A stretch of 64,000 bases of DNA from E44-bin89 sp034409565 (GTDB taxonomy: Bacteria > Chloroflexota > Dehalococcoidia > Dehalococcoidales > RBG-16-60-22), in assembly GCA_034409565.1 (NCBI GenBank), contig DAOUMS010000001.1, positions 124,001 to 188,000 on the forward strand. The letters are read 5' to 3'. The notes under the pieces were generated by a model. That model worked only from the letters and a program-made list of their open reading frames with translations, ran no database searches and was not told where the DNA came from. This document shows, one piece after another, positions 25,033 through 33,402 of the stretch (positions are counted from its first letter, which is position 1; every line of letters starts with the position of its first letter). Both the position numbers and the translations under genes were made by a program.

Positions 25033-25573
25033 CTTGACTTTCCTTTAACTCTTCTTTCACTTTCGCTTTCGCCGTCGGTATCAGGATTATATTCAAACGT
25101 TTTCCTTCCATAATTGGCTGTCTCTCTATGGCGGCATTCTCATTGAGAGTCTCCGTCATCCGCTTTAACAGCTTCCAGCCCAGTTCCGGGTGGGTTACCT
25201 CGCGCCCCCGGAAGAGCACGGTCACCTTTACTTTATCACCGTCAGCCAGCAGTTTTCGGGCGGTCCTGGCTTTGGCCTCAAAATCATGGTCGCCAATCTT
25301 CGGGCGTAGCCGTACCTCCCTGAGCAAGGAGACCTTCTGGCTTTTTCTCATCTCCTGGTCTTTTTTGGCCTGCTGATATTTGTACTTGCCATAGTCCAGC
25401 AGGCGACATACCGGGGGAACAGCGGCCGGGGCGACTTCAACCAGGTCGAGGTCGTGCTTTCTGGCGGTCTCCTGTGCCTGAATCAAGGGCATAATTCCTA
25501 ACTGCTCACCCTTCTCCCCCACAAGACGAACTTCCCGAGCTCTGATCATCTGGTTGATACGCAGTTGTTTAAT
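25010..25573 (-). CDS. infC: Translation initiation factor IF-3, probable AUU start
   Basis: IF-3 binds the 30S subunit and checks start-codon pairing. The two domains are an N-terminal one with RINQMIRAREVRLVGEKGEQLGIM and a C-terminal one with KEVRLRPKIGDHDFEAKARTARKLLADGDKVKVTVLFRGRE. The frame is open to TTG 25597, but AAGGAGGT (25587-25594) lies inside that extension, right after the TTG, so the true start must be downstream. In-frame candidates are ATA (25574-25576) and ATT (25571-25573); ATT is 4 nt after a second AAGGA and is the classic infC start codon used for autoregulation by IF-3. I give 25573; with it the protein has about 187 residues. Confidence 0.9.
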   Translation of the reverse strand: MKQLRINQMIRAREVRLVGEKGEQLGIMPLIQAQETARKHDLDLVEVAPAAVPPVCRLLDYGKYKYQQAKKDQEMRKSQKVSLLREVRLRPKIGDHDFEAKARTARKLLADGDKVKVTVLFRGREVTHPELGWKLLKRMTETLNENAAIERQPIMEGKRLNIILIPTAKAKVKEELKESQDAKAENP

Positions 25574-25620
25574 TATGTCCTTATCTACCTCCTTCAAGCA
25601 CAGGTATTTTACGTTGAAAA

Positions 25621-25649
25621 ACTATATCATATTATAAGTCAATAATCAA
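25621..25649 (-). promoter_or_regulatory. Internal promoter upstream of infC
   Basis: On the minus strand TTGATT (25644-25649), 17-bp spacer, TATAGT (25621-25626), in the 83-bp gap between thrS and infC. Expected start about 25614, giving a 40-nt leader. Confidence 0.55.
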
Positions 25650-25680
25650 ATTCAGGAAAGTGTGTAACTGGCTTATACCA

Positions 25681-27453
25681 TCAACTTGCCTTACCACCAC
25701 CGTGCCCGGTATCCAGCGCCCGGCGGGCATTGGCTGATTTAATGGTCTCTTTAAAGCGGCCGAAGGGCTGGGCCGCGCTCTGCTCTCCGCTGCGCCGGCG
25801 GACGGACACGGTCCCGGTCTCCACTTCCTTGTCGCCCACCACCAGCATGTAGGGGATTTTCTCCAGCTGCGCCTGGCGGATTTTGGGATTAATTCGCTCC
25901 GCGCGGGCATCAACTTCAGCGCGAATACCTTCATCTTTTAGTTCAGCCTCAAGCTGGCGGGCATAATCTACGTGTCGGTCGGCCACGGGGATTACCCGTA
26001 CCTGCACCGGTGCTAGCCAGACTGGAAAGGCGCCGCCGTAGTGTTCCAGCAGAGTGGCCAGGAAGCGCTCCATGCTGCCGAGCACGGTGCGGTGCACCAT
26101 GACCACCGGGTGCTCTTTGCCGTCTTCGCCAATGTAGTTGACGTCGAAGCGGGGTGGTAGGTTGAAGTCAACCTGGATGGTCGGCCCCTGCCATGCCTTG
26201 CCCAGCGCGCTCTCAAACTTGATATCGATTTTTGGCCCGTAAAAGACGCCCTCTCCCGGGTCAATCTCATATTCACGGCCCGACCGCTCCAGTGCCCGGC
26301 GCAGGGTTTCCGTAGCCTCCTCCCAGATTGCCACCGTGCCGGCGTATTTCTCGGGTCGGGTGGAGAGCAGTAGCTGATAGTTCTGGAAACCGAAGGTGTC
26401 AATCATAAAGAGGGCCAGGTCAAGAACGCCGGCGACCTCGTTTTCCAGCTGGTCAGGCCGGCAGAAAATATGGGCGTCATCCTGGGTGAAACCTCTGACG
26501 CGGGATAGCCCATGGAGCACACCGGAGCGCTCATAGCGGTAAACGGTGCCCAGTTCGGCATAACGCAGCGGCAGGTCGCGATAGCTGCGCAGTCTGGTCT
26601 TGTAGATGGCGATGTGACCCAGGCAGTTCATTGGCTTGAGGATGTACTTCTGCCCTTCAATGTCCATCGGGCTGTAAAGATAGTCTTTGTAAAATTCAAT
26701 GTGGCCGCTGGTGCGCCACAGGTCCATGCGGGCGATGTGCGGCGTGTAGACCAGGTCATAGCCGCGCTTGAAGTGCTCGTCTTTCCAGAAGTCCTCAATG
26801 ACGCGCCGGATGACGGCTCCTTTCGGGTGCCAGAGGACGAGGCCGGGACCGAATTCATCCTGAATGCTGAACATGTCCAGCTCTCTGCCCAGCTTGCGGT
26901 GGTCCCTCCGGGCGGCTTCCTCCAGCCGCTGCAAATGCTCTTCCAGGGCGGCTTCGGTGTCGAAGGCGACGCCGTAGATGCGCTGCAACATCGGGCGGTG
27001 CTCGTCGCCGCGCCAGTACGCCCCGGCGGTGTTGATGAGCTTGAAAGCCTTGATTTCCCCGCTTGATTTCACGTGGGGGCCGCGGCACATGTCCAGAAAC
27101 GAGCCCTGTTGATAGAGGCTCACCTTCTCATCGGGCAGCTCGTCAATTAATTCCAGCTTGTAGGGCTGTGCCGCGAAAATCTGCTTTGCCTTTTCCCTGG
27201 TTACTTCACTATGAACGAACGGGGCGTCAGCCGCGATGATTTCCTTCATCTTGCTCTCGATGACAGGCAGGTCATCCGGGGTGAGCGGGCGCGGTAAATC
27301 AAAGTCGTAATAAAAGCCGCCCTCGATGGCCGGGCCAATGGCGAACTTGGCATCAGGGAACATGGACTGGACCGCTTCCGCCATCACGTGGGAAGCGGAG
27401 TGCCGCATGGTCTCAAGGTGTTCTTCTTTTTTCTGGTTTGCTTTCGATGCCAC
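25681..27453 (-). CDS. thrS: Threonyl-tRNA synthetase without TGS domain
   Basis: Class II synthetase charging tRNA-Thr. From GTG 27453 (MASKANQKKEEHLETMRHSASH) it has 590 residues. The protein enters the N2 editing domain directly: HxxxH in RHSASHVMAEA and the C/H pair in CRGPHV are both present, so editing of Ser-tRNA-Thr should work. The catalytic core has the zinc Cys in MNCLGH, motif 2 VYRYERSGVLHG and RGFTQDDAHIF, and MVHRTVLGSMERF; a C-terminal anticodon domain follows. The roughly 60-residue TGS domain seen in most bacterial ThrRS is missing. The frame stays open to 27489, but that part overlaps a leader hairpin. Confidence 0.95.
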   Translation of the reverse strand: MASKANQKKEEHLETMRHSASHVMAEAVQSMFPDAKFAIGPAIEGGFYYDFDLPRPLTPDDLPVIESKMKEIIAADAPFVHSEVTREKAKQIFAAQPYKLELIDELPDEKVSLYQQGSFLDMCRGPHVKSSGEIKAFKLINTAGAYWRGDEHRPMLQRIYGVAFDTEAALEEHLQRLEEAARRDHRKLGRELDMFSIQDEFGPGLVLWHPKGAVIRRVIEDFWKDEHFKRGYDLVYTPHIARMDLWRTSGHIEFYKDYLYSPMDIEGQKYILKPMNCLGHIAIYKTRLRSYRDLPLRYAELGTVYRYERSGVLHGLSRVRGFTQDDAHIFCRPDQLENEVAGVLDLALFMIDTFGFQNYQLLLSTRPEKYAGTVAIWEEATETLRRALERSGREYEIDPGEGVFYGPKIDIKFESALGKAWQGPTIQVDFNLPPRFDVNYIGEDGKEHPVVMVHRTVLGSMERFLATLLEHYGGAFPVWLAPVQVRVIPVADRHVDYARQLEAELKDEGIRAEVDARAERINPKIRQAQLEKIPYMLVVGDKEVETGTVSVRRRSGEQSAAQPFGRFKETIKSANARRALDTGHGGGKAS

Positions 27454-27539
27454 TGTTAAACCTGTCCGCTGATAAGGAAAACCTCTCACCCAGCTTCAGG
27501 ACGAGAGGCTTGGCCCATCCCTATCTATTCATCAGCCCT

Positions 27540-27568
27540 ATTATACCAGCGACGTTCCACGAGTGCAA
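27540..27568 (-). promoter_or_regulatory. Probable promoter of thrS operon
   Basis: Minus strand: TTGCAC (27563-27568), 17-bp spacer, TATAAT (27540-27545). The leader of about 80 nt contains CCTCTC/GAGAGG arms (27482-27487 and 27503-27508) followed by TTTT, which might attenuate transcription. Confidence 0.55.
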
Positions 27569-27593
27569 ACGCGCTGGCTAGATGGACACTAAT

Positions 27594-27623
27594 TTGCCTC
27601 GTGGTGCGGCGAATAGCTATAAT
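27594..27623 (+). promoter_or_regulatory. Promoter of MFS transporter gene
   Basis: TTGCCT (27594-27599), 18-bp spacer, TATAAT (27618-27623). Start expected about 27630, 8 nt before the ATG, so the leader would be too short for a Shine-Dalgarno sequence. Confidence 0.6.
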
Positions 27624-27637
27624 ACATTTATATCCGC

Positions 27638-28783
27638 ATGATAAAACGAGTATTCCCCGTTCTGGCACTGGCTATATTCTCCTCCATGCTGGGCGCTGGC
27701 ATTGTCGTCCCGCTTTTACCGCTTTATGCCGAGAGCATGGGGGCAACCGGCCTGTGGCTGGGGTTTATCTTCGCCGGTTTTTCCATTTCCCGCACCGTCT
27801 TTACGCCGGTCTTTGGCCGGCTCTCCGACCGCAAAGGGCGAAAGTTCTTTCTTGTTATCGGGCTTTTCGCCTACGCGCTGATTTCATTCACGTACGTTCT
27901 GGCAGGGCATGTCTACCAGCTGGTCTTAATCCGCCTGGTGCACGGCATTACCGGCGCCATGATTTTGCCCATTGCGCAGGCGTATATCGGCGACCTTTCT
28001 CCTGAGGGTGAGGAGGGAAAGTGGATGGGCTACTCAAACTCTGCCTTTTTCGGCGGTTTCGGTTTTGGTCCGCTTCTGGGTGGGGTGCTCGCCACACAGT
28101 GGGGGATGGCCCTTGCCTTCATAACCATGGGGGTGCTTAACCTGCTCGCCTTTACCATTGCGGTTATCATGCTGCCCCGCAGTGATGTGCGGAAGATGGC
28201 GGCGGCCCCACCGTTGTCACTTTTGGATATGCGCCGCAGCGGCAATATGGCCGGTCTTATCAGCTTTCGTCTGGCGATTGCCCTGGGCCGGTCTTCCTTT
28301 TTCACCTTTCTGCCACTGTTCGTCGCCATGGGCCTGGGGCTTCCCGAAAACCTCATCGGCATCTTGATTTCGGTTCATGTTCTGCTGACGTCATTGCTCG
28401 GCCTGCCGGGAGGAAAGATGGCCGATATCTTCAACCGGCGCGCGCTGGTGATAATCGGCTGTCTGGTGATTTTTACCTACCTGCTACTGATACCATTTTC
28501 GCCCGGTTTCTGGCCATTGCTGGCGCTGTGTATTCTGGGCAGTATTGGCAGTGCTATCGCCACGCCGGCGGTTCTGGCATTGACGGTGGAGGAGGGGAGG
28601 AAATACGGCATGGGGTCGGCCATCGCGGCCATTACCATGGCGCTGAGCATTGGCATGGCGCTGGGTCCTATAATTAGCGGCGCTCTCGTTGATATGACTG
28701 ATATTAACGCGGCGTTCTATTTCAGTGCCGGTCTGTCCCTGGCGGGCGGGGTTTTATTTGTCTTCTTTACCCGCTCACATTAG
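27638..28783 (+). CDS. Major facilitator superfamily (MFS) transporter
   Basis: 381 residues with about twelve hydrophobic segments and the MFS motif A GRLSDRKGRKFF between segments 2 and 3; a second partial copy is GGKMADIFNRR in the C-terminal half. The N-terminus AIFSSMLGAGIVVPLLPLYAESMG is typical of drug:H+ antiporters of the 12-segment class. The substrate cannot be assigned. It is monocistronic and convergent with the SSS gene (6 bp apart). Confidence 0.9.
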   Translation: MIKRVFPVLALAIFSSMLGAGIVVPLLPLYAESMGATGLWLGFIFAGFSISRTVFTPVFGRLSDRKGRKFFLVIGLFAYALISFTYVLAGHVYQLVLIRLVHGITGAMILPIAQAYIGDLSPEGEEGKWMGYSNSAFFGGFGFGPLLGGVLATQWGMALAFITMGVLNLLAFTIAVIMLPRSDVRKMAAAPPLSLLDMRRSGNMAGLISFRLAIALGRSSFFTFLPLFVAMGLGLPENLIGILISVHVLLTSLLGLPGGKMADIFNRRALVIIGCLVIFTYLLLIPFSPGFWPLLALCILGSIGSAIATPAVLALTVEEGRKYGMGSAIAAITMALSIGMALGPIISGALVDMTDINAAFYFSAGLSLAGGVLFVFFTRSH

Positions 28784-28789
28784 CCGGCA

Positions 28790-30166
28790 TCACCGCGCCG
28801 TTGCCCGGAAGCGGTGGTGGATATAACTGACCAAGAAAAGCAGCAGCGCGCTGACCAGCAGCGCTCCCAGGTCCAGGTAATTGATGTTGAGCAGCTTGCT
28901 GATAAGGCCCACTGCGCCGCCACCGATGAGCGCGGCCAGTGCCCCCGCAGAGGTAACCTTCAGTCGGTCTTTGAAAAAGCCGGCGAGCACCGGGATAATT
29001 ACGCCGGACGTGTATATCGTGTAGGCAAAGAGAAGGGCGCTGATAACCCCCTTGAGCATCAGGGCGACGATGAGCGAGCATATCCCCAGCAGTACTATGG
29101 CCCACCGGGAGCGAGGCAGTATACCCGACTGGCCAGCATTGGACTGGAACCGTCCCATGATGTCTATGGTCAGTATGGTGCTGGCGCTCAACAGGGTGGT
29201 ATCGGCCGAGGACATCACCGCGCAGAGCAGGGCGGCTAGGACGATGCCGCTTACCAGTGGTGAGAACAGTTCCCTGATGACCGTGGGGAACGCCTGCTCG
29301 GGCGCGATGTCAGGGAACATGGCGGCGGCGCCCATGCCGATAAAGGCGATGGCGAAGGCCAGCGGGATGAGAAGCAGCGCGGTCCATAGTGTGGCGGTGC
29401 GCGCTGTTCGGTCATCCCGGGCGCAGAAAATGCGGGAATACATGTCCGGCCCGACGACATAGGTCAGGCCAACGACCAGCAGCAGGGTCGTCAGGGCCGC
29501 GCCGTCAAACTGCGGGCTCAGTGGAAAGGCAAACTGCCCGGTTGGCAGCGAGCTTTGCAGCCCTTCCCAACCTCCCAGCCTGGTTACCAGCAGGGCTGAG
29601 CCGGCAACGATGCCGACGAAAATGATGACGGACTGCAATACGTCGGTGCGGATGATGGCATGCTGGCCGCCAAGTGCCGTATAGGTCACGAAGATGGCGG
29701 TAAAAATCACCATCCACAGGGTCGGGCTGCCGGCTCCCAGGATGCCCAGTATCTGCCCGGCGGCAATAATCTGGGCGGCAACAATGCCTATCCAGGCAAC
29801 AACAATGAGGATGGAAGAAGCCAGAGCCATGCGCCGGTCATACTGTTTCGCCACCAGTTCTGGAAGAGTGTAAAGCGCCAGCCTTCTGACCTTTTTCGCC
29901 AGAAAGAGACCTAAAAACACCAGGCCGATGCTGCCCACCAGCAGCCACCACGCCCCGGTCAATCCCTGTTTGAAACCCAGCCCCGCCATACCTATGGTGG
30001 CTGAACCACCGACGATGGTAGCCAGCAGTGAGCCAGCGACGAACGGCGAAGAGCTTTTTCTGCCGGCAACAAAGAAATCATCAGGCCCTCTGGCTTTTCG
30101 GCGACTCGCCATGCCGATAGCGAGCATAACCAGGAAGTAGATGGCGATAATTATCAGTCCGAACAT
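28790..30166 (-). CDS. Sodium:solute symporter (SSS) family transporter
   Basis: 458 residues with about 12-13 membrane segments. Family marks are the start MLAIGMASRRKARGPDDFFVAGRK, GGSATIGMAGLGFKQGLTGAWWL, AIFVTYTALGGQHAIIRTDVLQSVIIF and VMSSADTTLLSASTILTIDI. SSS proteins couple solute uptake to Na+; candidates include proline, pantothenate, carboxylates or sugars, and the sequence does not decide. No partner gene is adjacent. No Shine-Dalgarno site is seen before ATG 30166, and the 113-bp gap 30167-30279 shows nothing else. Confidence 0.92.
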   Translation of the reverse strand: MFGLIIIAIYFLVMLAIGMASRRKARGPDDFFVAGRKSSSPFVAGSLLATIVGGSATIGMAGLGFKQGLTGAWWLLVGSIGLVFLGLFLAKKVRRLALYTLPELVAKQYDRRMALASSILIVVAWIGIVAAQIIAAGQILGILGAGSPTLWMVIFTAIFVTYTALGGQHAIIRTDVLQSVIIFVGIVAGSALLVTRLGGWEGLQSSLPTGQFAFPLSPQFDGAALTTLLLVVGLTYVVGPDMYSRIFCARDDRTARTATLWTALLLIPLAFAIAFIGMGAAAMFPDIAPEQAFPTVIRELFSPLVSGIVLAALLCAVMSSADTTLLSASTILTIDIMGRFQSNAGQSGILPRSRWAIVLLGICSLIVALMLKGVISALLFAYTIYTSGVIIPVLAGFFKDRLKVTSAGALAALIGGGAVGLISKLLNINYLDLGALLVSALLLFLVSYIHHRFRATAR

Positions 30167-30279
30167 GCTAATGACTTAGCTTTCTACTGGCCGAAGACGT
30201 TCCGGTTTCCGCATAGAATTGACTGAATGTGGAGCATGATTTACGGGAGGAGGGGAACTCAAGGGTTCTCAACGTAACC

Positions 30280-30510
30280 CTATTTCCTCGGCTTTTCTAG
30301 GCCGAGGAGGGCAATTTCAATAGGCTGCCCGCATTTGGAGCAGGTGATGCTGAGCGTCACCGGCTGCCTCATTACCCGTTCGGCAACGGCGGTAACCATG
30401 GAGTCAATGTTGTCTAGGCGCTCGTCAAGCATATCCAGGCGTTTGTTCAGTCGTTCAATATCAGCCTTGGTATTCTCAACCACGGAAGCAGCTTTCCTGT
30501 CCTGCGCCAA
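30280..30510 (-). CDS. Small coiled-coil protein with a CxxC zinc knuckle
   Basis: 76 residues: an N-terminal heptad-like helix (about 10-48, ENTKADIERLNKRLDMLDERL) and a C-terminal part with one CSKCGQPIEI motif, suggesting dimerisation and one shared metal site per dimer. It starts at TTG 30510 (MAQDRKAAS) with AGGAGG 7 nt upstream and is driven by a perfect promoter, so it should be well expressed. Its last codons overlap an inverted repeat (CCTCGGC/GCCGAGG, 30291-30312) that may aid termination. No family recognised. Confidence 0.75.
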   Translation of the reverse strand: MAQDRKAASVVENTKADIERLNKRLDMLDERLDNIDSMVTAVAERVMRQPVTLSITCSKCGQPIEIALLGLEKPRK

Positions 30511-30541
30511 ATCTAGGCCTCCTAATGGGTTCAGTTAACTA

Positions 30542-30570
30542 ATTATACGTACCAGAAAACGATATGTCAA
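30542..30570 (-). promoter_or_regulatory. Consensus promoter of the coiled-coil/zinc gene
   Basis: Minus strand TTGACA (30565-30570) and TATAAT (30542-30547) exactly 17 bp apart, a perfect sigma-70-type match. Confidence 0.88.
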
Positions 30571-30586
30571 AACGATGCCCCCCATA

Positions 30587-30615
30587 TTGATTTATGCAGG
30601 CTGCGGGAGTATAAT
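30587..30615 (+). promoter_or_regulatory. Promoter of the elongation-factor-like gene
   Basis: TTGATT (30587-30592), 17-bp spacer, TATAAT (30610-30615); start expected about 30622, 44 nt before the ATG. Confidence 0.7.
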
Positions 30616-30665
30616 TTCAAAACCAAAAGCTTTATAGATTGAATATCAGGTAAGGAGGGAATCAG

Positions 30666-30920
30666 ATGCCTGAGGAGGAAATCGGGAAGGTAAGCGATTT
30701 CTTCGCTCATCCGGTAGTCGCCGGCATTGAGCTCAGCGGTAAGCTGAAAGTGGGTGACCTGGTTCGCATTAAGGGACACACCACTGACCTTGAGCTGACG
30801 GTGAACTCAATGCAGATCGACAACGTGAACGTCACTGAAGCCAAAGCTGGCGATTCCGTCGGGATCAAGGTGACGGAACGGGTACGACGCGGGGATACTG
30901 TCTATAAAGTCACCGACTAA
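30666..30920 (+). CDS. Stand-alone EF-Tu domain-2-like protein
   Basis: 84 residues corresponding to one translation-factor beta-barrel (EF-Tu domain 2): IGKVSDFFAHPVVAGIELSGKLKVGDLVRIKG, then MQIDNVNVTEAKAGDSVGIKV and RRGDTVYKV. There is no GTPase domain. Such single-domain elongation-factor-like proteins occur in several anaerobic bacteria and archaea; their function is not established, and tRNA or ribosome binding is only a guess. AAGGAGG precedes the ATG at a good distance, and it has its own promoter. Convergent with ribH. Confidence 0.85.
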   Translation: MPEEEIGKVSDFFAHPVVAGIELSGKLKVGDLVRIKGHTTDLELTVNSMQIDNVNVTEAKAGDSVGIKVTERVRRGDTVYKVTD

Positions 30921-30938
30921 CTGATTCCGCCGGTGACA

Positions 30939-31406
30939 CTAGCCCATAGCTTTAAGCAGATTCGCCGTCTCAATGGCACTGACGGCGGCGTCAAATCCTT
31001 TGTTGCCCGCTTTTGAGCCAGCGCGTTCCACGGCCTGCTCCAGCGTCTCTGTGGTAATGATACTGTTAATGACCGGTACTCCGGTCTCAAGGCTAACGCG
31101 GGCTATCCCCTTGGTAGCTTCCGCGGCAATGTATTCCCAGTGCGGTGTGCCGCCGCGAATGACCGCTGCCATGCAGATAACGGCATCATAATTCTTGGAC
31201 TGGGCCATTTTCTGGGCCACCAGTGGGATTTCAAATGAGCCCGGCGTCCAGGCAACCTCGATATCTGCCTCGTTGACGCCGTGGCGGAGCAAGGCGTCCT
31301 GTGCTCCTTCCAGCAGTTTCCGGGTAAAGAACTCGTTGAAGCGGGAAACAATGAGGCCGAACTTTAGCCCTTTGCCCAGCAGTGAGCCTTCATAGCTTTT
31401 ACCCAT
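30939..31406 (-). CDS. ribH: 6,7-dimethyl-8-ribityllumazine synthase
   Basis: Condenses 5-amino-6-ribitylaminouracil with dihydroxybutanone phosphate, the penultimate step to riboflavin. 155 residues from ATG 31406 (MGKSYEGSLLGKGLKFGLIVSRFNEF), with AGGAGAGG upstream; the longer frame to 31439 has no such site. Motifs: TPGSFEIPLVAQKMA, GGTPHWEYIAAEATKGI, SLETGVPVINSIITTETLEQAVERAG. The last gene of ribE-ribBA-ribH. Confidence 0.97.
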   Translation of the reverse strand: MGKSYEGSLLGKGLKFGLIVSRFNEFFTRKLLEGAQDALLRHGVNEADIEVAWTPGSFEIPLVAQKMAQSKNYDAVICMAAVIRGGTPHWEYIAAEATKGIARVSLETGVPVINSIITTETLEQAVERAGSKAGNKGFDAAVSAIETANLLKAMG

Positions 31407-31428
31407 AATCCTCTCCTTTTTACCGGGA

Positions 31429-32661
31429 TTAATCACCACTCTCGGGATTGGTCCTGGTCATTTTCAGAACATGTCCCAGCTTTTTCTGTTTCGTTTCCAG
31501 GTAGCGGCTGTTGAATGGGTTCGGTGCCGTGATGATAGGCACGGTTTCCAGCACCTTGAGTCCATAGCTTTCCAGTCCGATTACTTTCTTTGGGTTGTTG
31601 GTCAGCAGACGGATGTTGTGCAGGCCCAGTTCCGCCAGAATCTGGGCACCAACGCCGTAATCCCGCAGGTCCGGGGCGAAACCAAGCGATAGATTGGCCT
31701 CAACCGTGTCCATGCCTTTGTCCTGTAGTTCGTAAGCGCGGATTTTATTGTGGATGCCGATGCCCCGCCCTTCCTGTCTCATATAGAGGAGGACACCCCG
31801 TCCCTCCTCGGCGATGCTTTTCATGGCCATTTTAATCTGTTCCCCGCAGTCGCAGCGGAGACTACCGAATACCTCGCCGGTGAGGCACTGGCTGTGTACC
31901 CTGACCAGCACCGGGTCATCGGTGGCCACGTCCCCCATCACCAGGGCCAGGTGTTCATCGGGGTCGATATTGCTGCGGTAGGCGATGGCGGTGAAATTGC
32001 CGTAGGGCGTCGGCAGTTTAGCTTCGGCCACGCGGTGTACTAGCCTTTCGTGGCGGTAGCGGTAGGCAATGAGGTCGGCCACGGACACGATTTTAATGCC
32101 GAAGCGCTTGGCCATTCGTTTAAGCTGGGGCATTCGGGCCATGGCGCCATTCTCATTTAAAATCTCGCAGATAACGCCGGCCGGGTAGAGGCCAGCCAGT
32201 CTGGTCAGGTCAACGATGGCCTCAGTATGGCCGGCGCGTACCAGGACGCCGCCTTCTCTGGCCCGAAGCGGGAACATATGCCCGGGCCGGCCAATGTCCT
32301 CGGGCTGCGTGGCGGAGTCAAGTACCGCCTTTACCGTCTCGGCGCGGTCAGCGGCGGAAATGCCGGTGCTCACGCGGTGCTTGGCCTCGATGGACACGGT
32401 AAACGCGGTGGCGAATTTGGCGGTATTGTGCTCCACCATCATGGGGATTTGCAGCTCATCAAGTCGCCGGCCGATGATGGGCAGGCAGATGAGGCCCCGG
32501 CCATGACTGGCCATGAAATTGATGGCATCGGCGGTCACCTTCTCCGCCGCTATGGCAAGGTCGCCCTCATTCTCCCGGTCCTCGTCGTCAACGATGATGA
32601 CGAACCTGCCGGCTCTGATGTCGGCAATTGCTTCTGGAATTGTGGCCAGACCAGTACTCAT
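31429..32661 (-). CDS. ribBA: Bifunctional DHBP synthase / GTP cyclohydrolase II
   Basis: 410 residues from ATG 32661 (GGAG 6 nt upstream). The N-terminal half is 3,4-dihydroxy-2-butanone-4-phosphate synthase (FVIIVDDEDRENEGDLAIAAE, SHGRGLICLP, RAGHTEAIVDLTRLAGLYPAGVICEI). The C-terminal half is GTP cyclohydrolase II, with the zinc site HSQCLTGEVFGSLRCDCGEQ and YMRQEGRGIGIHNKIRAYELQD. It supplies both branches of riboflavin synthesis. 22 bp separate it from ribH and 18 bp from ribE. Confidence 0.97.
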   Translation of the reverse strand: MSTGLATIPEAIADIRAGRFVIIVDDEDRENEGDLAIAAEKVTADAINFMASHGRGLICLPIIGRRLDELQIPMMVEHNTAKFATAFTVSIEAKHRVSTGISAADRAETVKAVLDSATQPEDIGRPGHMFPLRAREGGVLVRAGHTEAIVDLTRLAGLYPAGVICEILNENGAMARMPQLKRMAKRFGIKIVSVADLIAYRYRHERLVHRVAEAKLPTPYGNFTAIAYRSNIDPDEHLALVMGDVATDDPVLVRVHSQCLTGEVFGSLRCDCGEQIKMAMKSIAEEGRGVLLYMRQEGRGIGIHNKIRAYELQDKGMDTVEANLSLGFAPDLRDYGVGAQILAELGLHNIRLLTNNPKKVIGLESYGLKVLETVPIITAPNPFNSRYLETKQKKLGHVLKMTRTNPESGD

Positions 32662-32679
32662 TTTCACTCCGTTAGTTTA

Positions 32680-33309
32680 TCATCCGATGGTGAAGCCGTG
32701 CTCAACCAGAAATTCGGCGGTCAGTCCGCCGGTCTGCGGCTGGGTGAACTGCGTCACGTATTTGGCGATAATGTCCACCTCCAGGTTTACCACGTCGCCC
32801 ACTTTCCGGCTGCCCAGATTGGTATTCTGGCGCGTATACTCGACTACAGAGACTTGGAATGAGCGGCTGTCCTTCTCTGTTATGGTCAGGCTGATGCCGT
32901 CAACCGCGATATATCCCTTGGGTACGGTGTAGCGCATGATTTCAGGCGGCGCTTCAAACCGGAAAAGGAGCGCTTCTCCTTTCCATTCCAGTGCCGTGAT
33001 ATGGCCAGTATCGTCGACGTGGCCTTGGACCAGATGCCCGCCCAGCCGACCGCCCAGCGCTGTTGGGCGCTCCAGGTTGACGCCGTCTCCGGTTTTGAGC
33101 AGACCGAGGTTGGTGCGTTTCTGCGTCTCCGGCATGACATCAACCGTGAACGAAGCGCGGTCGAAGTCGGTGACCGTCAGGCAGGCGCCATTTATGGCCA
33201 TGCTGTCGCCCGGCTTCATGCCATCAACAACCTGTGCCGCGGCGATTACCAGCTTCGTGGTTGACGCCGAGGAGACTTTACCTACTTCTTCTATTATCCC
33301 GGTGAACAT
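32680..33309 (-). CDS. ribE: Riboflavin synthase, alpha chain
   Basis: Dismutates two lumazines to riboflavin. 209 residues with the two tandem lumazine-binding barrels: MFTGIIEEVGKV at the start with NGACLTV, and the second repeat GHLVQGHVDDTGHI and VDGISLTI. First gene of the rib operon. There is no FMN riboswitch between 33310 and 33402 and ribD is not in the window. No Shine-Dalgarno site precedes the ATG. Confidence 0.96.
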   Translation of the reverse strand: MFTGIIEEVGKVSSASTTKLVIAAAQVVDGMKPGDSMAINGACLTVTDFDRASFTVDVMPETQKRTNLGLLKTGDGVNLERPTALGGRLGGHLVQGHVDDTGHITALEWKGEALLFRFEAPPEIMRYTVPKGYIAVDGISLTITEKDSRSFQVSVVEYTRQNTNLGSRKVGDVVNLEVDIIAKYVTQFTQPQTGGLTAEFLVEHGFTIG

Positions 33310-33402
33310 GGCTTTGTCTTAACATAAAATATGGATTAGCGTTATTGTAGCATTTTGGCGGCGGGAAATGCAAGAGCCTGCCTTCAAGCGTGGTACGGAA
33401 CA

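Noticed and set aside
30567..30779. A 70-codon minus-strand frame
   Set aside because: Overlaps both the promoter and the coding part of the elongation-factor-like gene on the other strand.
33310..33402. Possible FMN riboswitch before ribE
   Set aside because: The 93-bp gap is too short and shows none of the conserved RFN elements.
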